Positions 1 to 13,700 of a stretch of 64,000 bases of DNA are shown piece after piece. The stretch comes from Lethocerus indicus (Eukaryota > Arthropoda > Insecta > Hemiptera > Belostomatidae): NCBI GenBank assembly GCA_019843655.1, contig JACDQD010000001.1, positions 49,354,794 through 49,418,793 of the forward strand, read 5' to 3'. Position numbers and translations under genes: made by a program. Position 1 is the first letter of the stretch. Every line of letters starts with the position of its first letter. Under the pieces are notes generated by a model. The model worked only from the letters and a program-made list of their open reading frames with translations. It searched no databases and was not told where the DNA came from.

Positions 1-572
1 AGATTGTCGGGGGTTGTTCGGTATGCAACCGGGTAAAATATGTCCGGAAACCATTGGAAGCCCCGCGGATGGTTACGCCGACCCCGACGGAGCCGGGTCT
101 GAGGGTCCAGATGGACGTGTTTTTCTGGGAAAAGGAAAAGTACCTCACAACGATTGATGAGTACTCACGCCTAGCCTACGCCCGGCGCATTAGAAATAAA
201 ACAGCAGGTGCGATTAGAACAGCGTTATTAGAACGATTCGCGGCACAGGGTAAACCTCGCTTAATAATTATGGACAAGGGCCGCGAGTTCGACAACAAGC
301 GTCTCCGGGATACTCTAAAAGAACTAAACGTTGGCTGGCACTATACGACGCCGCGACACCCGCAGTCCCACGGGATGATCGAGCGATTACACGGGACCCT
401 CGCGGAACATTTGAATTTATTAAAAATCGGGCGGAACTTAACGGGGACAAACGCGATGGCTAGGGCCGTCCTAGCCTATAATTATAGTATACACTCCGAC
501 CGCGACGGGTCAGACCCCGCACGATTTAACGAATTCCCTATCGGCACGGGCGGGCGTGTCAGACAAAATTGA
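1..572 (+). pseudogene. Ty3/gypsy retrotransposon integrase (3' part of pol, open at window edge)
   Basis: The frame is open from the window edge (first full codon at position 3) to a TGA at 570-572. It starts in the integrase zinc-binding region (a CxxC pair) and runs through the catalytic core. The D,D-35-E residues are visible: an Asp in QMDVFF, an Asp in the MDKGREFDN stretch, and a Glu in MIERLHGTL. The family integrates cDNA copies of LTR retrotransposons. The reading frame ends just after the core, and the expected C-terminal domain continues in a different frame (556-873), so the copy looks frameshifted. The 5' part lies outside the window. No env-like frame follows before the LTR. 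Identification is firm at the level of Ty3/gypsy integrase; the clade is not determined. Confidence 0.88.
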
Positions 573-873
573 AAAGACAAAAACAGAAATGACCAACAAA
601 CATAATACGGAAACAGAAGGGAATTTGCTGGAAGGAATACGCGCGGGGGATGTGGTTTTTCGAAAGAACGCCTGCCGGCGCCGGAAGACGGATCCGCGGT
701 ATCTGGGGCCGTATCGGGTCGTGCGGTTGTTAAAAAGAAACCGGGCACGACTTGAGAGAGCCGACGACCCCACAGGGCGCCGCGAGACCGCCCACCTCCA
801 GGAGTTGCGGACTCCGCTTAAGAGGAAGGTCCGCTTCGCGGACGGTGTGCAAGTTCGTGAGATAGGTCAGTGA
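556..873 (+). pseudogene. Integrase C-terminal domain of the same element, displaced frame
   Basis: This frame overlaps the end of the integrase core but is shifted relative to it. It carries a basic C-terminal domain with the motif RYLGPYRVV, which matches the GPY/F module of Ty3/gypsy integrases, followed by a charged tail ending in TGA. The first codon shown is GTG and is unlikely to be a real start; the frame is best read as the continuation of pol after a small indel in the GC-rich stretch around 540-560. A programmed frameshift is possible but is not the usual place for one. Confidence 0.72.
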
Positions 874-1224
874 TCGAGTTCGGCGACAATCCGGGGAGCG
901 CGGAATAAGGGGAATAGTCCGCGGACGGATAACCGATCTCGATCGCTGGAGAATTGTTAGCTAGGGACTCCTCGGCGGAGATAAATTTATTTTGTTGGAT
1001 TAGACCAAATTGTGTTATTTTTGTTTTGTTTTGTTTTACTTTTGTATAAGATTGTTACAGCATCGTTCCTGTCGAGGCGTGCAGAGGACCAACGACAGGA
1101 ACAAGGAAGATGCAAGATTTTGCAGGCCGAGGAGAAACATCGAGAAATCCTATCTCCGAACTTTAGCTAAGAACCTGAACTGTAAATAATCCTAACAAAG
1201 GGGTTTGCCAAATCTGGGGGGAGC
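874..1224 (+). other. Non-coding tail of the retroelement between pol and LTR
   Basis: No env-like frame is present. The stretch holds a 10-bp perfect stem (1065-1074 with 1093-1102) and the left arm (1192-1215) of a 24-bp inverted repeat whose other arm (1282-1305) lies inside the LTR, so the repeat straddles the polypurine tract. Confidence 0.6.
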
Positions 1225-1420
1225 AGTTAAGAGTGGGCCCGGGGCCCAGAAGGAATTAGAATAGTAAATAAAAACAACGATAGATTTGGCAAAGCCCTTT
1301 GTTAGAAGAACGATATATACGACGAGCCGGGCAGAGCCCGGCAGTCGAGTCTGGTGTATGATAGAGTGCGTGTGAATAAAAGTTTATTTTTTAAAAACGC
1401 AAGTCTTGTCCGGAGGAGCG

Positions 1421-1425
<5 letters not shown>
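1225..1425 (+). mobile_element. 3' LTR of the Ty3/gypsy element
   Basis: The 201-bp unit begins AGTTA and ends TAACT, the inverted termini seen in gypsy/17.6-type LTRs. A G-rich polypurine tract (1214-1223) sits directly upstream, and an AATAAA signal lies near the 3' end (about 1376). The right edge abuts a (TA)n tract, as expected for an integrase preferring TA-type targets. The 5' LTR is outside the window, so the termini rest on motif and position, not on comparison of two LTRs. Confidence 0.75.
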
Positions 1426-1478
<53 letters not shown>

Positions 1479-1495
1479 CATACATACATACAATA
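1426..1495. repeat. (TA)n then (TACA)n microsatellite
   Basis: A TA dinucleotide run begins at the LTR edge and passes into TACA repeats. It is the likely integration target of the retroelement. Confidence 0.9.
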
Positions 1496-4400
1496 TGTAC
1501 ATACACACAATCTATATATAACCTATATATTAATTCTCGTTTATTTTACGCCCCCTTAAATTTAAGCTTATTTATAAGCGAGAATTTACTTCATACTGTT
1601 TTATTTCATATGTAAACCCAACTTGTGCTCAAGTAGGTTCCACGAAGACGCGATGACGCAAATTAAAAAAAAGGACTTGGAATCCAAATGACGCCGGGTT
1701 ATTCCGACCGATAAGGGGAATTACTACACTCAGCGGGAGAAAGAATATGAAATGTTTATTTATTAGTTTTAATATATACAAAATATTTCTGCTAATTTAT
1801 ACAAATTTTAAATTAAATATCGTCTGTAACGATATATCAAATCGTACCAATCGTACAGGTATCAAATAATACCTGTTTAGGTTAATTGAACTAATAACAT
1901 GAAAAAGACGTTGAGCACTTTCAGCAAGCATAATAAACCATGGATTACCTATTTTTTTTAATTACATTAAGCTCCTAATTGTTTGATTATATTCAAATAT
2001 GGATGTAAGATACATTTTATTTTATAGAAAACTTCCGTTTAATTTTTTTAGGAAAATATAAAAGATGTTTTTCTATAATGATTTATTATAATGAAATAAG
2101 TAGACACTTTCAACCTTACTGATTGCAATAATTGAATTTTACACAAAATATAATAAAAGGTAGTTACATAACCAACGAGCTTAGTAACGAATAAAAATGT
2201 TACTATCAAAATGTTTATATAAAAGTACGAAATGATTAATGTAAAAAGGAAGAAATAATGAATCAGTACCGCTCATCTAAATGAAGAAAGCAAGAATAAC
2301 TTATTAACATTGCATATTTTCAGATATTTTGATATAATTTTAGTTATATTTTACTAAAAATTACAATATATTATACACCAAATTAATAAATACTCAATAA
2401 TCATTACATTACAATTATAACATAAATGGTGTTATAATAAAACATATTACATTTTAATTACTTACTGATTTACTGAATTACTTACTTAATTTATTACTGA
2501 TCCCAAATATTTTGGTTTATTCAATTAAATTAATATGTAAATTAAATTAAAATGTAACATTATTAGATAGAAATGGTTTCATCATTTATGCCTTTTTTAT
2601 TATTTTAATTAAAGTGTTTGTGGTAAATTAAGGTGTTAATATTATTCTAATTTAGAATTCCTTGTATTTTTACTTCATGGATTCATTAAGTAAATTATGG
2701 TCAAAGAACTCATTACATTTTTAAATTAATTAAATTTATGAGACTATATGATGATGATCATAATTCAAAGGTAACTAGGTTCAAATAGAGCAATTATTGA
2801 AAGGAACTATCTTATTCTGAATTTATGTAATTCAAAAAAAAATTGTTAATTACATTAAAAATTATTATTTACAGTCTTGCCACAGGTAATTATTTTATCT
2901 ATAATCTGTATCCTACAAAAACATTTTTGACTGTATAAATTATAAATTCTGACATAATTATTTGAAACTGTATGTAAAATACTTAAAGTAATGCAGTTAT
3001 TATAATATTTTACAATCTGCATTCCTTGGAAACCGCCATTATAATCTCAGAAATATTTTTGTTAACTTCAATATACAAAAATGTATACAAATTTATAATA
3101 TCAACAAGGTAAGAGGATCATGAAGTACATTTAATGTGGAAAAGAATCTTAACAAACGGAAATTGAAATTTTGGTTATATTTGATTTCATTTTCAACTCT
3201 TATGTACCAATATTATTTGCTTATATTTAAATATTAATATAGATATAATATTGTTTTGTTTAATATACTAATTATTATTTCATTTTTTATAGTTGGTATG
3301 TTATTTTTTAAATCAGATTCTTTTTTCAGGTCAAAGGATATATTATCGACTTTGTTAAATTAAGAGATATTAACAGATGTGCATGCACATCTTAAATAAC
3401 ATCTAATTTAATGCCATTATCAAGTGAACATTTTCAAATCCTCATCATCAATCGAATTAAAAAGTTATGTGATTATAACTACACAAGTAAATGTCTTTTT
3501 ATTCTGTCAAAATGTTACAAATGTTTTTCAAAACAAATATTCTAAAGAATAAATATTATTTTGAACTGAATACATCTTTCGAATGGAAATAAGCTTCATG
3601 AATCAGAAGATTGCATTTAAGAATAGAAAAAGTAACTTGCAATAATTTGCATGGTTGTAATCATGTTCTGTAACAGCAGAAGATAATTGGTAGTAATTAA
3701 TACATGAAATAAGGTTATCATAAATGTATCAAATAGTTAAGAATTAGTCAATGTTCATTTAAAGGACGGAAGCAGCAGGCACACATACTATCCTTGACTA
3801 AATGATTTAACAAGTGATTATCACAATGTAATCATTTACAGTACTAAGTACACAATATGTTTAAAGTATATTTTTGTATCTAAATCAGCATCTCATAATT
3901 TCAATCAATACTATAAATCTAAAAGCTAATTAAACTAAAGGAGAATACAGAGAATACATTCTCTGATTTAACATTAATAAATAATATATTATATTTATAT
4001 AATTTACGAGTATTATTAATTAATACATGAACATATTTATAAAATATGCAGAACAAAATAATTGTCATATTACTATGTGACTCTCTACTCACAGTAGGTT
4101 TCCAAAGAATGCATTATTTCTGTTACGTAATATATTGCTTTCTTTCATTCAATGATGACATAAATTATATTCACATTATAAAAACACTGCACTTCTGTTA
4201 ACACAAAATTACTATCACACAAAAATCACTCATATATTATTAGTAACACATTCATATTGATTTACAAAAATTTGAAATGGTAAATTAATCTATTTTTAGA
4301 TAGGTAAAATAAAAAAGGCATCACATATACGTAAAGTATACTCAAAACGCAAAGAAAGTAATTTTATATCACAAAAAAATTTGTTTCAAAACAATATTTA

Positions 4401-4778
4401 TCATACTGACAGTTCTGCATTTCCTTTTTCATCTGAAGAAACGTGTGTCCGGGTAACATTATTTATTCAAGTATATTTTCAGCAAGAAAAAATAAACATC
4501 GAACAGAACACATATCATAGAATGAATAGATGCCTGAGCAAAATAGAGGAAATTATTATTAATGAGGGGATGCTGAAAAAATACTTTACGAATAAAAGTA
4601 CCTACCTTATATTATTAGGTCTATTTATTGATTTACAGTTCAAAATAGGACTAATAGTACAATTATAGAAATTATTGTTTAAACTAAAACAGAACCAAAA
4701 GGGGTGAAATATTCAAAATTACAAATGTTTAAAAAGTTTGAAGTTTTATATCATCCATAATGCAGAACTGGGTCAGTT
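1496..4778. other. AT-rich intergenic DNA and CGRRF1 3' flank
   Basis: Low-complexity AT-rich sequence with few CpGs. I see no conserved coding signal. The right end should contain the CGRRF1 3' UTR; a candidate poly(A) signal on the minus strand lies at 4624-4629. Confidence 0.6.
4624..4629 (-). terminator. Candidate poly(A) signal for CGRRF1
   Basis: AATAAA on the minus strand, about 150 bases after the CGRRF1 stop. Other AATAAA copies exist further on in this AT-rich flank, so the choice is tentative. Confidence 0.45.
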
Positions 4779-7700
4779 TCATCTGTGGAATCCAAGGAAG
4801 TCTGTAAGCCTGTCCTGAAGCCACTGTGTGATGGGTTCAGGTTTAGAAGGATGGCCCTTATCACAATCAGGCATATAATCTTCACCACGAATACAAAAGT
4901 ACGATTTAATTGGGCTTCTGAAAAAAGAAATACTTTATATATATAAATATATATATATATATGTGTAATTTTTTAAAAACTAACAGTATATTTTACTATT
5001 TACAATTTAATTATTAAATTGTAATTTACCTGCACATTGGACAGGTATCTAGTTTTCCAAAGCAAGATGCACAAATGCAAGTGTGTCTGCAAGGAAGCAA
5101 AGCACGAGACAACGGAAAATACTGGCAAACGACACATAACTGTTCGACTCCATCAAGCAACTCTAAGCTGGAATCATAATTGAGAGAGTTGCCGGTAGCA
5201 AGATAGAGTTGCTGAAATTTTACAGAGTGTTAAATTGTTAATGGAAATAGTCCTTGCTATAAACATAGGCATTCATACTAGATATATAATAAAATAAACT
5301 ATATTACAATAGAAATTATAGTAAGAAAAACTGTTCCAATAATGAATATTTCCATCGACAACATTTGAACAGATTTAATTTAATGAGGTGTCACTAATGT
5401 TTGTTGGACCCCACCATAAGAAATGTCCGACTCCTCCTTCAATCGCTCATTATCACATGCCAATTATTATATAATTGGTGGCAGCAGTTCACTTAATTCT
5501 ATTACACTTATTAGAACATATATAATTCTGCTACCCAAATGCAATACAAGTGCACAATTTATGTAGTTTTCCTTTTCCACTTTTATTATTAATCACTTTA
5601 ATTTAGCACTTATTTCATTATGAACAAAAAACATTATTAAATAATTTTCATAGTTAAATGTAAAATTTCACCTTCAAACAGGAAAGCTGTCCATTAGCTT
5701 GTTTCAAATACTGAGCTAAAATACTAGTAGGTAGTGTGCAGACGGCATCTTTGATATGTACCACATTAATTAAGGCAACCTAAAATTCAAACAATCAATG
5801 CCTTAATAAGGTGAATAACATAAATTAAAATATTATAATTAATAAGGATAAATACTAAATTATCAATGACTCACTGATACCAAATGGTAATAGCTTAAAT
5901 AATATAACATGACCCAACTAGAGTCAGTTTTTTGTTTGTTTTTCAAATGACGCTACATAATAACCCCCAAATAAAAATCATAAATTTATGATTTTAAAAT
6001 CGACTGTAATTTGATTTAATAGATTTGTAATCAATAAATTTTTATATCACATATTAAAGTAACAATTGAGATTTATCTTTATTACAAACTCCCAACAGTT
6101 CCATATATTATAGCCTTATTTAAGAAATATAAATACGGTACATTTATTTAAATGAGTTATTTGAGACGTAATAAAATACTTCATACTGTTTCGTCTGGGT
6201 GAATTGCACCAAGCGTATCTCGTATCAGAAATATAACGAGAGGGTAACATAGCCTCGGCGGAGTCCCAAGCTCCAATCGCTTTTCAGGTAAACACATAGT
6301 TATACACCTCTCTCCATGACTGCTTTCACTAGAAACGTAACAAATTCATTTCATTAAATATTAATTAAAGAAAAATAAATCGAAATAAAACTGAAAACTG
6401 ATTGTTCCATTCTTAAAGAAACTATATAAGACTACTAAACTACTTATGACTGTACAAAATATTTTATACATCCAATAATTTGGATGTATAAAACCAATTA
6501 TTATATCATTAAGCAATTTTTGAAGGACATCATCAGTCAATAAAAAATGTATGGGAAAGTAAATCATTTTATTTTGGAATCGCAAAAATCTGATATCAGT
6601 ATTAACTGGGAAAAAACAAAAAAAAATTTCTGGGTATTTTTAAAGGGAATGATGATCCCGATTTCTCAAAGCCCCGAATATCGAGTCTTATTATTTCTCG
6701 CTTCAGTCTTCCTTTTTCCTGTACTGCCGTTATTTTCGTCCCGTTTGGATGGCTGTTTTAACTTGAAATTTCGTTCTTTCTTAATTGGCACGTTTACCAT
6801 GTGTTCTAGGACCGCAGTTTCTCTAGGAACTGCCCTGTTCCTTAGTGAAGTGTTAAGCTAATACCCACGTTCCGGCTATTCGGTTGTTTTGGTTTGTCTC
6901 TCGCCTCAGCGAGAATAACCTGTTCACGCGGTCGTTGGGGATAACTTCAAGCATAATAAAATAAAGACGCACGCATTAACAAATGCGACCTAGAAAACCT
7001 GGCAACTTAAACAATACCACTGTCAATACCGCTTATCCGCTCCACCAGCCGCCTTTCCTATAAAACTATAGGCGTCGTTTTTCAGGCACGCCAACCTGTT
7101 TTTTGATGTTTCGATGAGCCCCCCAATGGAGTTCGGTTACGAACTACCGTTTTCGGGGAGGAACCGAAAGCAATAATGCCCGCGATAAGAAGGAAATAAA
7201 TTAAAAATATAAATAAAAAATTGGAGAGGGCGATGGGGAAATTGCACCGGCGGTACTGTTTAAAACTTGTAATAAAAAATCGCAGGACTAAACATCTCAT
7301 TGGACTACATAAAAGAAGAAAAATAAAGACATGAGTTGTATTAAAACTCCACTCCCTAAATAACCAAGGGAATAAAATAAATGGCGAGCCGAAAACAGAG
7401 GAGGGGCCGGTTTTGGCGATGCAAGGACTCGAAACTAAAACGGCGCTTGTCCTTTAGACGTCGGCCCATTCTAAACGCGGCCCCAACAAGGTCGAGATCG
7501 AACACACCGTCCCTTTTCCAAGATCTGCCACTCGTTTAGAATATTAGTCCTCTATACAGGAATAAATGCGATCGGAGCCACAAGTTCTTACAGCCAGTCT
7601 ACCGGTATTGTGTTTTGATCTCCGATCGTAATAAATTCAAATCGAAAAATTTCCGAGAATCCAGGATCCTCCCGGAACGGGCTGTTACGATTGCAATTGC

Positions 7701-10700
7701 GAATACTTTATTTTTCTTTAAATACACATAGGTTATTGCAGACAACATACAAATATTGTTTGCAATGCACATCGGTAATGCGGGCCTTTTCTACATTTAC
7801 ATATACGAATATTTTGTCTAAATATACTTGTACAACAATGTTGTTAAGGTGAAACGCAAAATTACGGTAATAAAGACACGAGAACTCAAATTACACTCGC
7901 TCCAATCACTGCTGGCACAAACACACTTACTAACTCATTCGCCCAATTGCTCACCACTCGGTTCACTGCACTTTAGTGTCGGAGCGCTGTACACTGGAGG
8001 CACATGGGGTTGTATACCGTCGGCAGCATTATAGCACACAGTTGACAGAGTCACTTAAACTGGCAGGTTTCGGTTCACTGGGCGGCTCTAGCCAGTTCTT
8101 ACCGACACTATAGAAACCACTATAAGAGATAGGGTGCATTTCTCAGAAACGAGGAAAAGCACCCATAAAGAAGAAACCGACGGCGAGAATGAGTCCACGA
8201 CGACGAGGAATAAATACACATTGGTTCCTAAGTAAATGTTAAAGAACTGGACCAGTATTGAGAGCACAATTTTCAAGAAGAAACAATCACCCCTAGGAAA
8301 AAAAACTTCTCCATAACGTACGAGAAGTGAGACACGACAATATAATGAGAGTTTCGAAAAACGTAAAACTTCCCCACTGCAATCCAAAATCCCATCGTGT
8401 TCCATTAGCATCGCGTCGGTATAAACAATCGGACGGTGTTCGATGATATAGATTCGAATTCGACTCGAATCCTAGATCGGAAGAGAACATTTAGACATCA
8501 TTTTCTGTCTTAACAGCTTTAACCAATGAAAGGTTCCTAATTTCAAGGTAAATGACCCCTACCTTCCAGTCATCATAATATTGGGCTAATTTCGGTTACT
8601 GGGTAATGAATCCCGTTACTGTGTTACTACTGTTGCAGCGGGCGTGTTTTAATACGGCCGCATATAATGTACGATATTTCGAAATCTTCGTATACTGAAG
8701 ACTTCGTAAAATATTTCGTGGTAACAATCGGACACAAGTTTTAAAAAACAAACTAAAAAGTTATACCAAAACCGTACAAACCGGTAGGTTACCTGCCCAC
8801 TTTCCTTATCTTTTCATTTCTCTTCCCATTTATGCTCGAGATCTTCATCAATCCTTTTATAAGTTTCCCCAATCTGACGAAGATACACTAACACACTCAC
8901 ACCCTCTGCTCCCCTATATCCAATTGTTGTAGTTTAACCCATTGTTAAACCAGTTTTTTACAGCCCTCCTTTCCTTCCACATCCGGTCACCACTTGTAGG
9001 GCGTGTTTACACTCACCGTTCTGTCTACCATCTTTAGAGCCCAGGATTTTCTAGCCGAGCATCTCATCTCGGCTACCTTCGTCACGGACGTCAGGAACGA
9101 ATGTCAGTGCCCGGTCTAATCCGATGCCAACCTATCTTGTCTCCGTAACTCATCTTGTTCAACTCCCCTCGACTAAGACTCTTTCAGTTGTCTCCGGACG
9201 GGATTTCTTCAATTTGTAAATTTTTCATAGATTACCGCCTGCCAAGGGCGAGAAGCTGAAAAGCTTACCTCTAGCAGTGAGCAGTTGTTGCTTCCTATAC
9301 TTCAACCACGCTTACCATTACTCAAGAAGAATGTTTATTCTAGTAATCGTAGAAACAATATTATAAGGAAAAAATATTCGTGCAGATAAACCTCTAGGTC
9401 CTCTACAGTAGTTAAAATGAACACTTATTCTAGCTGTCGCAGAACCGATGTTATGACGAACAATTTCTCACCCACATTTCTCCTCATTCGTTCGTATCGC
9501 GGGCGTGCCAGGCGTTATTTACAAAATCCAAATGAGAAACGGACGAATCCATAATTCGAATGTCTTATTAAGTGTTCGTCTAGAAATAAGCTACTATGCG
9601 GTTACCGCTAAGGGATCGTTCTCGGGTTCGATCTAACTACTTGAAACTGATTAGGAATGGACTTCATAAAATGAAACCTCCGTTATATTTTAACAAGCCG
9701 CCGAAATATATTTTATGATATGAAAAATTATTACGATTATTTTTAATGAAATATTTATTTATTTATAATTGGAACCGACTAGCGACCACGCAGTATTTCT
9801 TCCGGTTTGACGTTTATTGAACCTAGGGTTTCACTAGTAACCATTGCAATAATAGTATTTACTAAAGCTACATTGTGAATCCGCACTTTTGTCACACTAC
9901 TTTAACGCACATATTACAAAAAGAACATCTCTGAACCGTGCCGAAAATGATAGAAAATATCCGTGCAGCAGTTGTATCTTTTTATATGATAGCAAACCAC
10001 AACACAAACCACTCGGTTTGTACGGACGAAAGTTGGAACCTATAATTGCGAAAACCCGTGAGAGATTTATCTTCCGACGCCGAAATAATGTCAAATTATT
10101 TTGATTAACATAGTCGAATAGAATTTATCTATATTACAGTAAGTCTAATAGATGATAATCGTTTATGTCACGGTGGATAAAAATTGTATATTTGCATAAA
10201 TCTCTTTCCCTGCATAAATTCCACTGAAGTATGTTTATGATTTCGACAATTTAGCGGTTGACTTTTCATTTTGCGCCAGTGCTATTATTTCACTGCTATA
10301 TTTCCTTACGATTGGACCATTCTTCTTTCTATCACTTATGAAACATTTATCACATGTTATTTATTCGCTCTTCAACCTAACCGCAATTTGGGAGTCCCGC
10401 TCCCCCACTTCTTTCCTTACTTATCTATCAGTCCGGGAATGTTTTGCGTAACCATAATTTTTTTTTTAGATAAACTAAAGCAAACATGATTTTTTAAGGA
10501 AAGTTAAATAGCGGAGCTCTAAAAACTAGAGAACTATATATGGACAGCATATTTGAAATGCGTTAAATTCGTTCCACTAATTTTCTCAGTTTATGTTTCA
10601 GTAAGTTTATTTATCTAATATCCCAGTATTCATCTCGTATTCATCGTGGTCCGAAGCATATTTCCATGTTTAAACCCTTCTTCCAAACCTTGCTCAACAT

Positions 10701-13700
10701 ATATGTCGAAGTACACTGGACTTAAGACATACTTTGGCACTACTATAAAATGCTTACACTCGTGTATTACTCGGAAATAACCCAAGCCACAGTAAAGAAA
10801 TGAACTGATTAAATAAGATAGGACTATCATAGAAAGTAAATGGAATAATTCGAAAGAATTTAGTGTCGGTTAAATTCCCAATAATACTCGGGAGTTGTAA
10901 AAATGCTTCGTTCGAATATTAAAAACAAGTATAACTATCGGTCTGGGTTAAAGGAACAAAGACGCGTAAAATGTGCTATTTTATCCCATCTCCTTATAAG
11001 AAAAAAGACGACAATTAATAAAACTCCCACAATTTTATCCCAATAATATAACTCGTAACGATAACAAAATGTAAATTGTGATCTATCGGCATAAAAAGGA
11101 GTTTGGAAAGCAGTCCGGGGTGAGGTGGAGCTTTGCAGCATATTGTTCTCTCCGACCTCGTTAAAGGTCATCGGTTAAAGGGAGACGGTTATCATCCTAT
11201 TTCGGTAACACCGATCCAGCTCAAGAAAGGTTAACATCAGCCACAAATTCAATCCGACAGATTCTGCGCAAATATGCGCTTGTACCATGAATTTATATGA
11301 TTATTACGGACAACGTTCCTGCAGATATTTGCGAGGAAGTAACCAGCTGACCCGTTATTCATCCGATCGCCAATTTCAATAAATCGAACAGCACAATCGC
11401 CTACCGCCCCCCTCCAGTCAAAACGACTCCCGTATTTGCCATTTCGCACCGTCAAATGTCTTCAATGTCGAGCTCAGTTCAACGTTGCGCGAAGAAAGTA
11501 ATGTACATTTACAGTAATGTACATTACACTTTATGTACATTTCCGCTACACCAAACAACTACGTATACTATAACAAACAATCTTTGTTATTAATATGATT
11601 TGTCGGAGGAATTTAGGATGCGGTGAAGGAGGATTTTTCCTAGGTCGATCGGATGACGCTAGGTGTACCGGTGCGAACGGTTTAGGAATAAATTTGTATT
11701 ATCGAGTATTTCCACAGTAGTGGGAATACATCGATGTCGCCGATTGTATTTTACAGTTATGGCAATAAAACAGTTTTAAAAAATCGGCCTAGTAGTATAA
11801 ACCAAATTTTAAAAAAGTATAGCAAAGGAGAAATACGATGCACGGAATTTGTGAAATATTTAGCCGAAGAAGTAGCGCGTGCCATTAATATGTATGTTGA
11901 CGGAATTCTACTGAAGGCAGAGAGAAGAAACGTCTCTTGAAAATCTTTAAGTGGGAACGGTGGGATGGAACAGTGGCCCCGAGATGAGAACTGATCCGTC
12001 GTTTAATTGTCATTGATAGTGGACTCTGCGGTTAAAAAATAACTCAGAAATCCAAACTGCTTTCGTCGAGCAATTTCGTCATCGCACAAGTGAAAATATG
12101 GATTACACAACGGAGCGTTGGTGGTCGGGTCGAGGGAAGGGGAAGCCTTCTAAATTACTGCCTTATCTCCCCGTACCTGTCTACCTACATATATCGCTTC
12201 TCTCCAATTTCCATTCATTTCTTTAATAAAATCGATTTCCAAAATAAAGTAATATATTACGCTTAGGAGAATAGTGGGGAGATCTCGGGAGAGTTGGGAA
12301 CATAATTGCCGGACTTATTATTTATTTCGCTGAGGAAAAATTAAGAAGAGATTTCAAGTCAGTCTAAATTAAGAAATACGGAGAGGAATTGAGCGGAAAG
12401 CAGCCCTCAATTAGACACATAATGATACACATCTGGATCCTATTTGAATTCAAAGGGGAAAATATAGAACGATAGGGTGAACCTTGAGTGTCGGATCGGG
12501 TCGACGAAATCGCCACGTTCTGAGCCTTGAAGCTTGAAAAATTGCAAACGATACACGCACCTCTTTTATGGGAAACGAGACGAACGTTCCACTGTTCCCA
12601 ACGGTAACCATTAACACCATCTGGAGATTGTCCCAGTTACACTCATAAACATCGCTCTCAACCTTATAGACAGTCGAGTATTAATTATACGACTATAAGA
12701 CTAGTTTAGTACGACTACCTTATTTTAATTTGGGACGCAGTACTTTAGAATGCCTTAAAATGACTAATACAAGTTTGCAAAATACAAACAGAGAAACAGG
12801 AAATTATGCATGTTATGTGCAGTACAAGAGGGCTATCGGAAAGCTATATCCGTCTCATTTCACCAATTTAGTTTTTTGGAAAAGGGAACGTTCCTCCTTT
12901 GTCAGTAACTTTCTTTTTATGTTCTTTTCCAAGGAAGGAGTTATTCCTTTCGATAATTACAAAGTTACGTTCTCTATATAAGATTCGGTGAGAATTAGGA
13001 ATACAGAATTAGTCCTAAGAGATATTAAAATACCCGCAAACGGGATAAATATAAGACGTGACCCCGGGAAAAAAATAATGATGTCCAGTGGCTTAAGAGT
13101 TAAGCCTTAGATCGAGAAATAAATAAAGATTTCGTTCCCCCTGAAGTCCCGACCCCATCTGAAGTTGGACTCATCAATCCAAATTAGTGCATATCTACTT
13201 ATTAGTAGTGCACTTTATCGGTAACCGGTGGATTATGAAACAGAAATCTAACCGAGCCGGGACGGGGATCACATAAAGAACCTCGTAGCCTATCATCGCA
13301 CTTTTAGCGGCGCCACTTTTCAAAACCGAACACTCCCTGTGTTTTATTCATTATTTCGAGATGGGACTGATGCGAATTTTGACACGAGACGGTCAGAGTA
13401 TTTCCGATCGTTGTTTTCTTTCCAGCGTAGTGATACGATTCAGAAACAAACGCCATTTCCCAATCTGTCATTTCATGTAAATATTACGCCAGAGAGAATC
13501 CGCGCCTGTAGATTCGGCCGGTGTCCATGTTTTAGAAAGTTGACGCGGGTTCCTCCAAAACTGTTTAATATTGTATAATGCCTTCGTAGCGTATTTCGCT
13601 AGGATGCTTCGCCTCCCGGCAAAGATGAGAGCTATCCGCCGACTTACCCGATGAAAGTAACAAACGACTCCGGATACACGGACGGAGGAATAATTATTAT

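Noticed and set aside
874..1224. Possible env gene of the LTR element
   Set aside because: No frame of adequate length and no signal peptide or membrane segment.
6547..6861. Plus-strand open frame of 104 codons with a hydrophobic stretch
   Set aside because: It lies in CGRRF1 intron 3, has no family resemblance, no splice partner and unremarkable composition.
8088..8411. Minus-strand hydrophobic open frame considered as a CGRRF1 exon
   Set aside because: Exons 3 and 4 of CGRRF1 join directly in phase, and this frame has no match to the family.
11734..11940. Plus-strand open frame of 68 codons
   Set aside because: Short, no domain, and inside a large intron.
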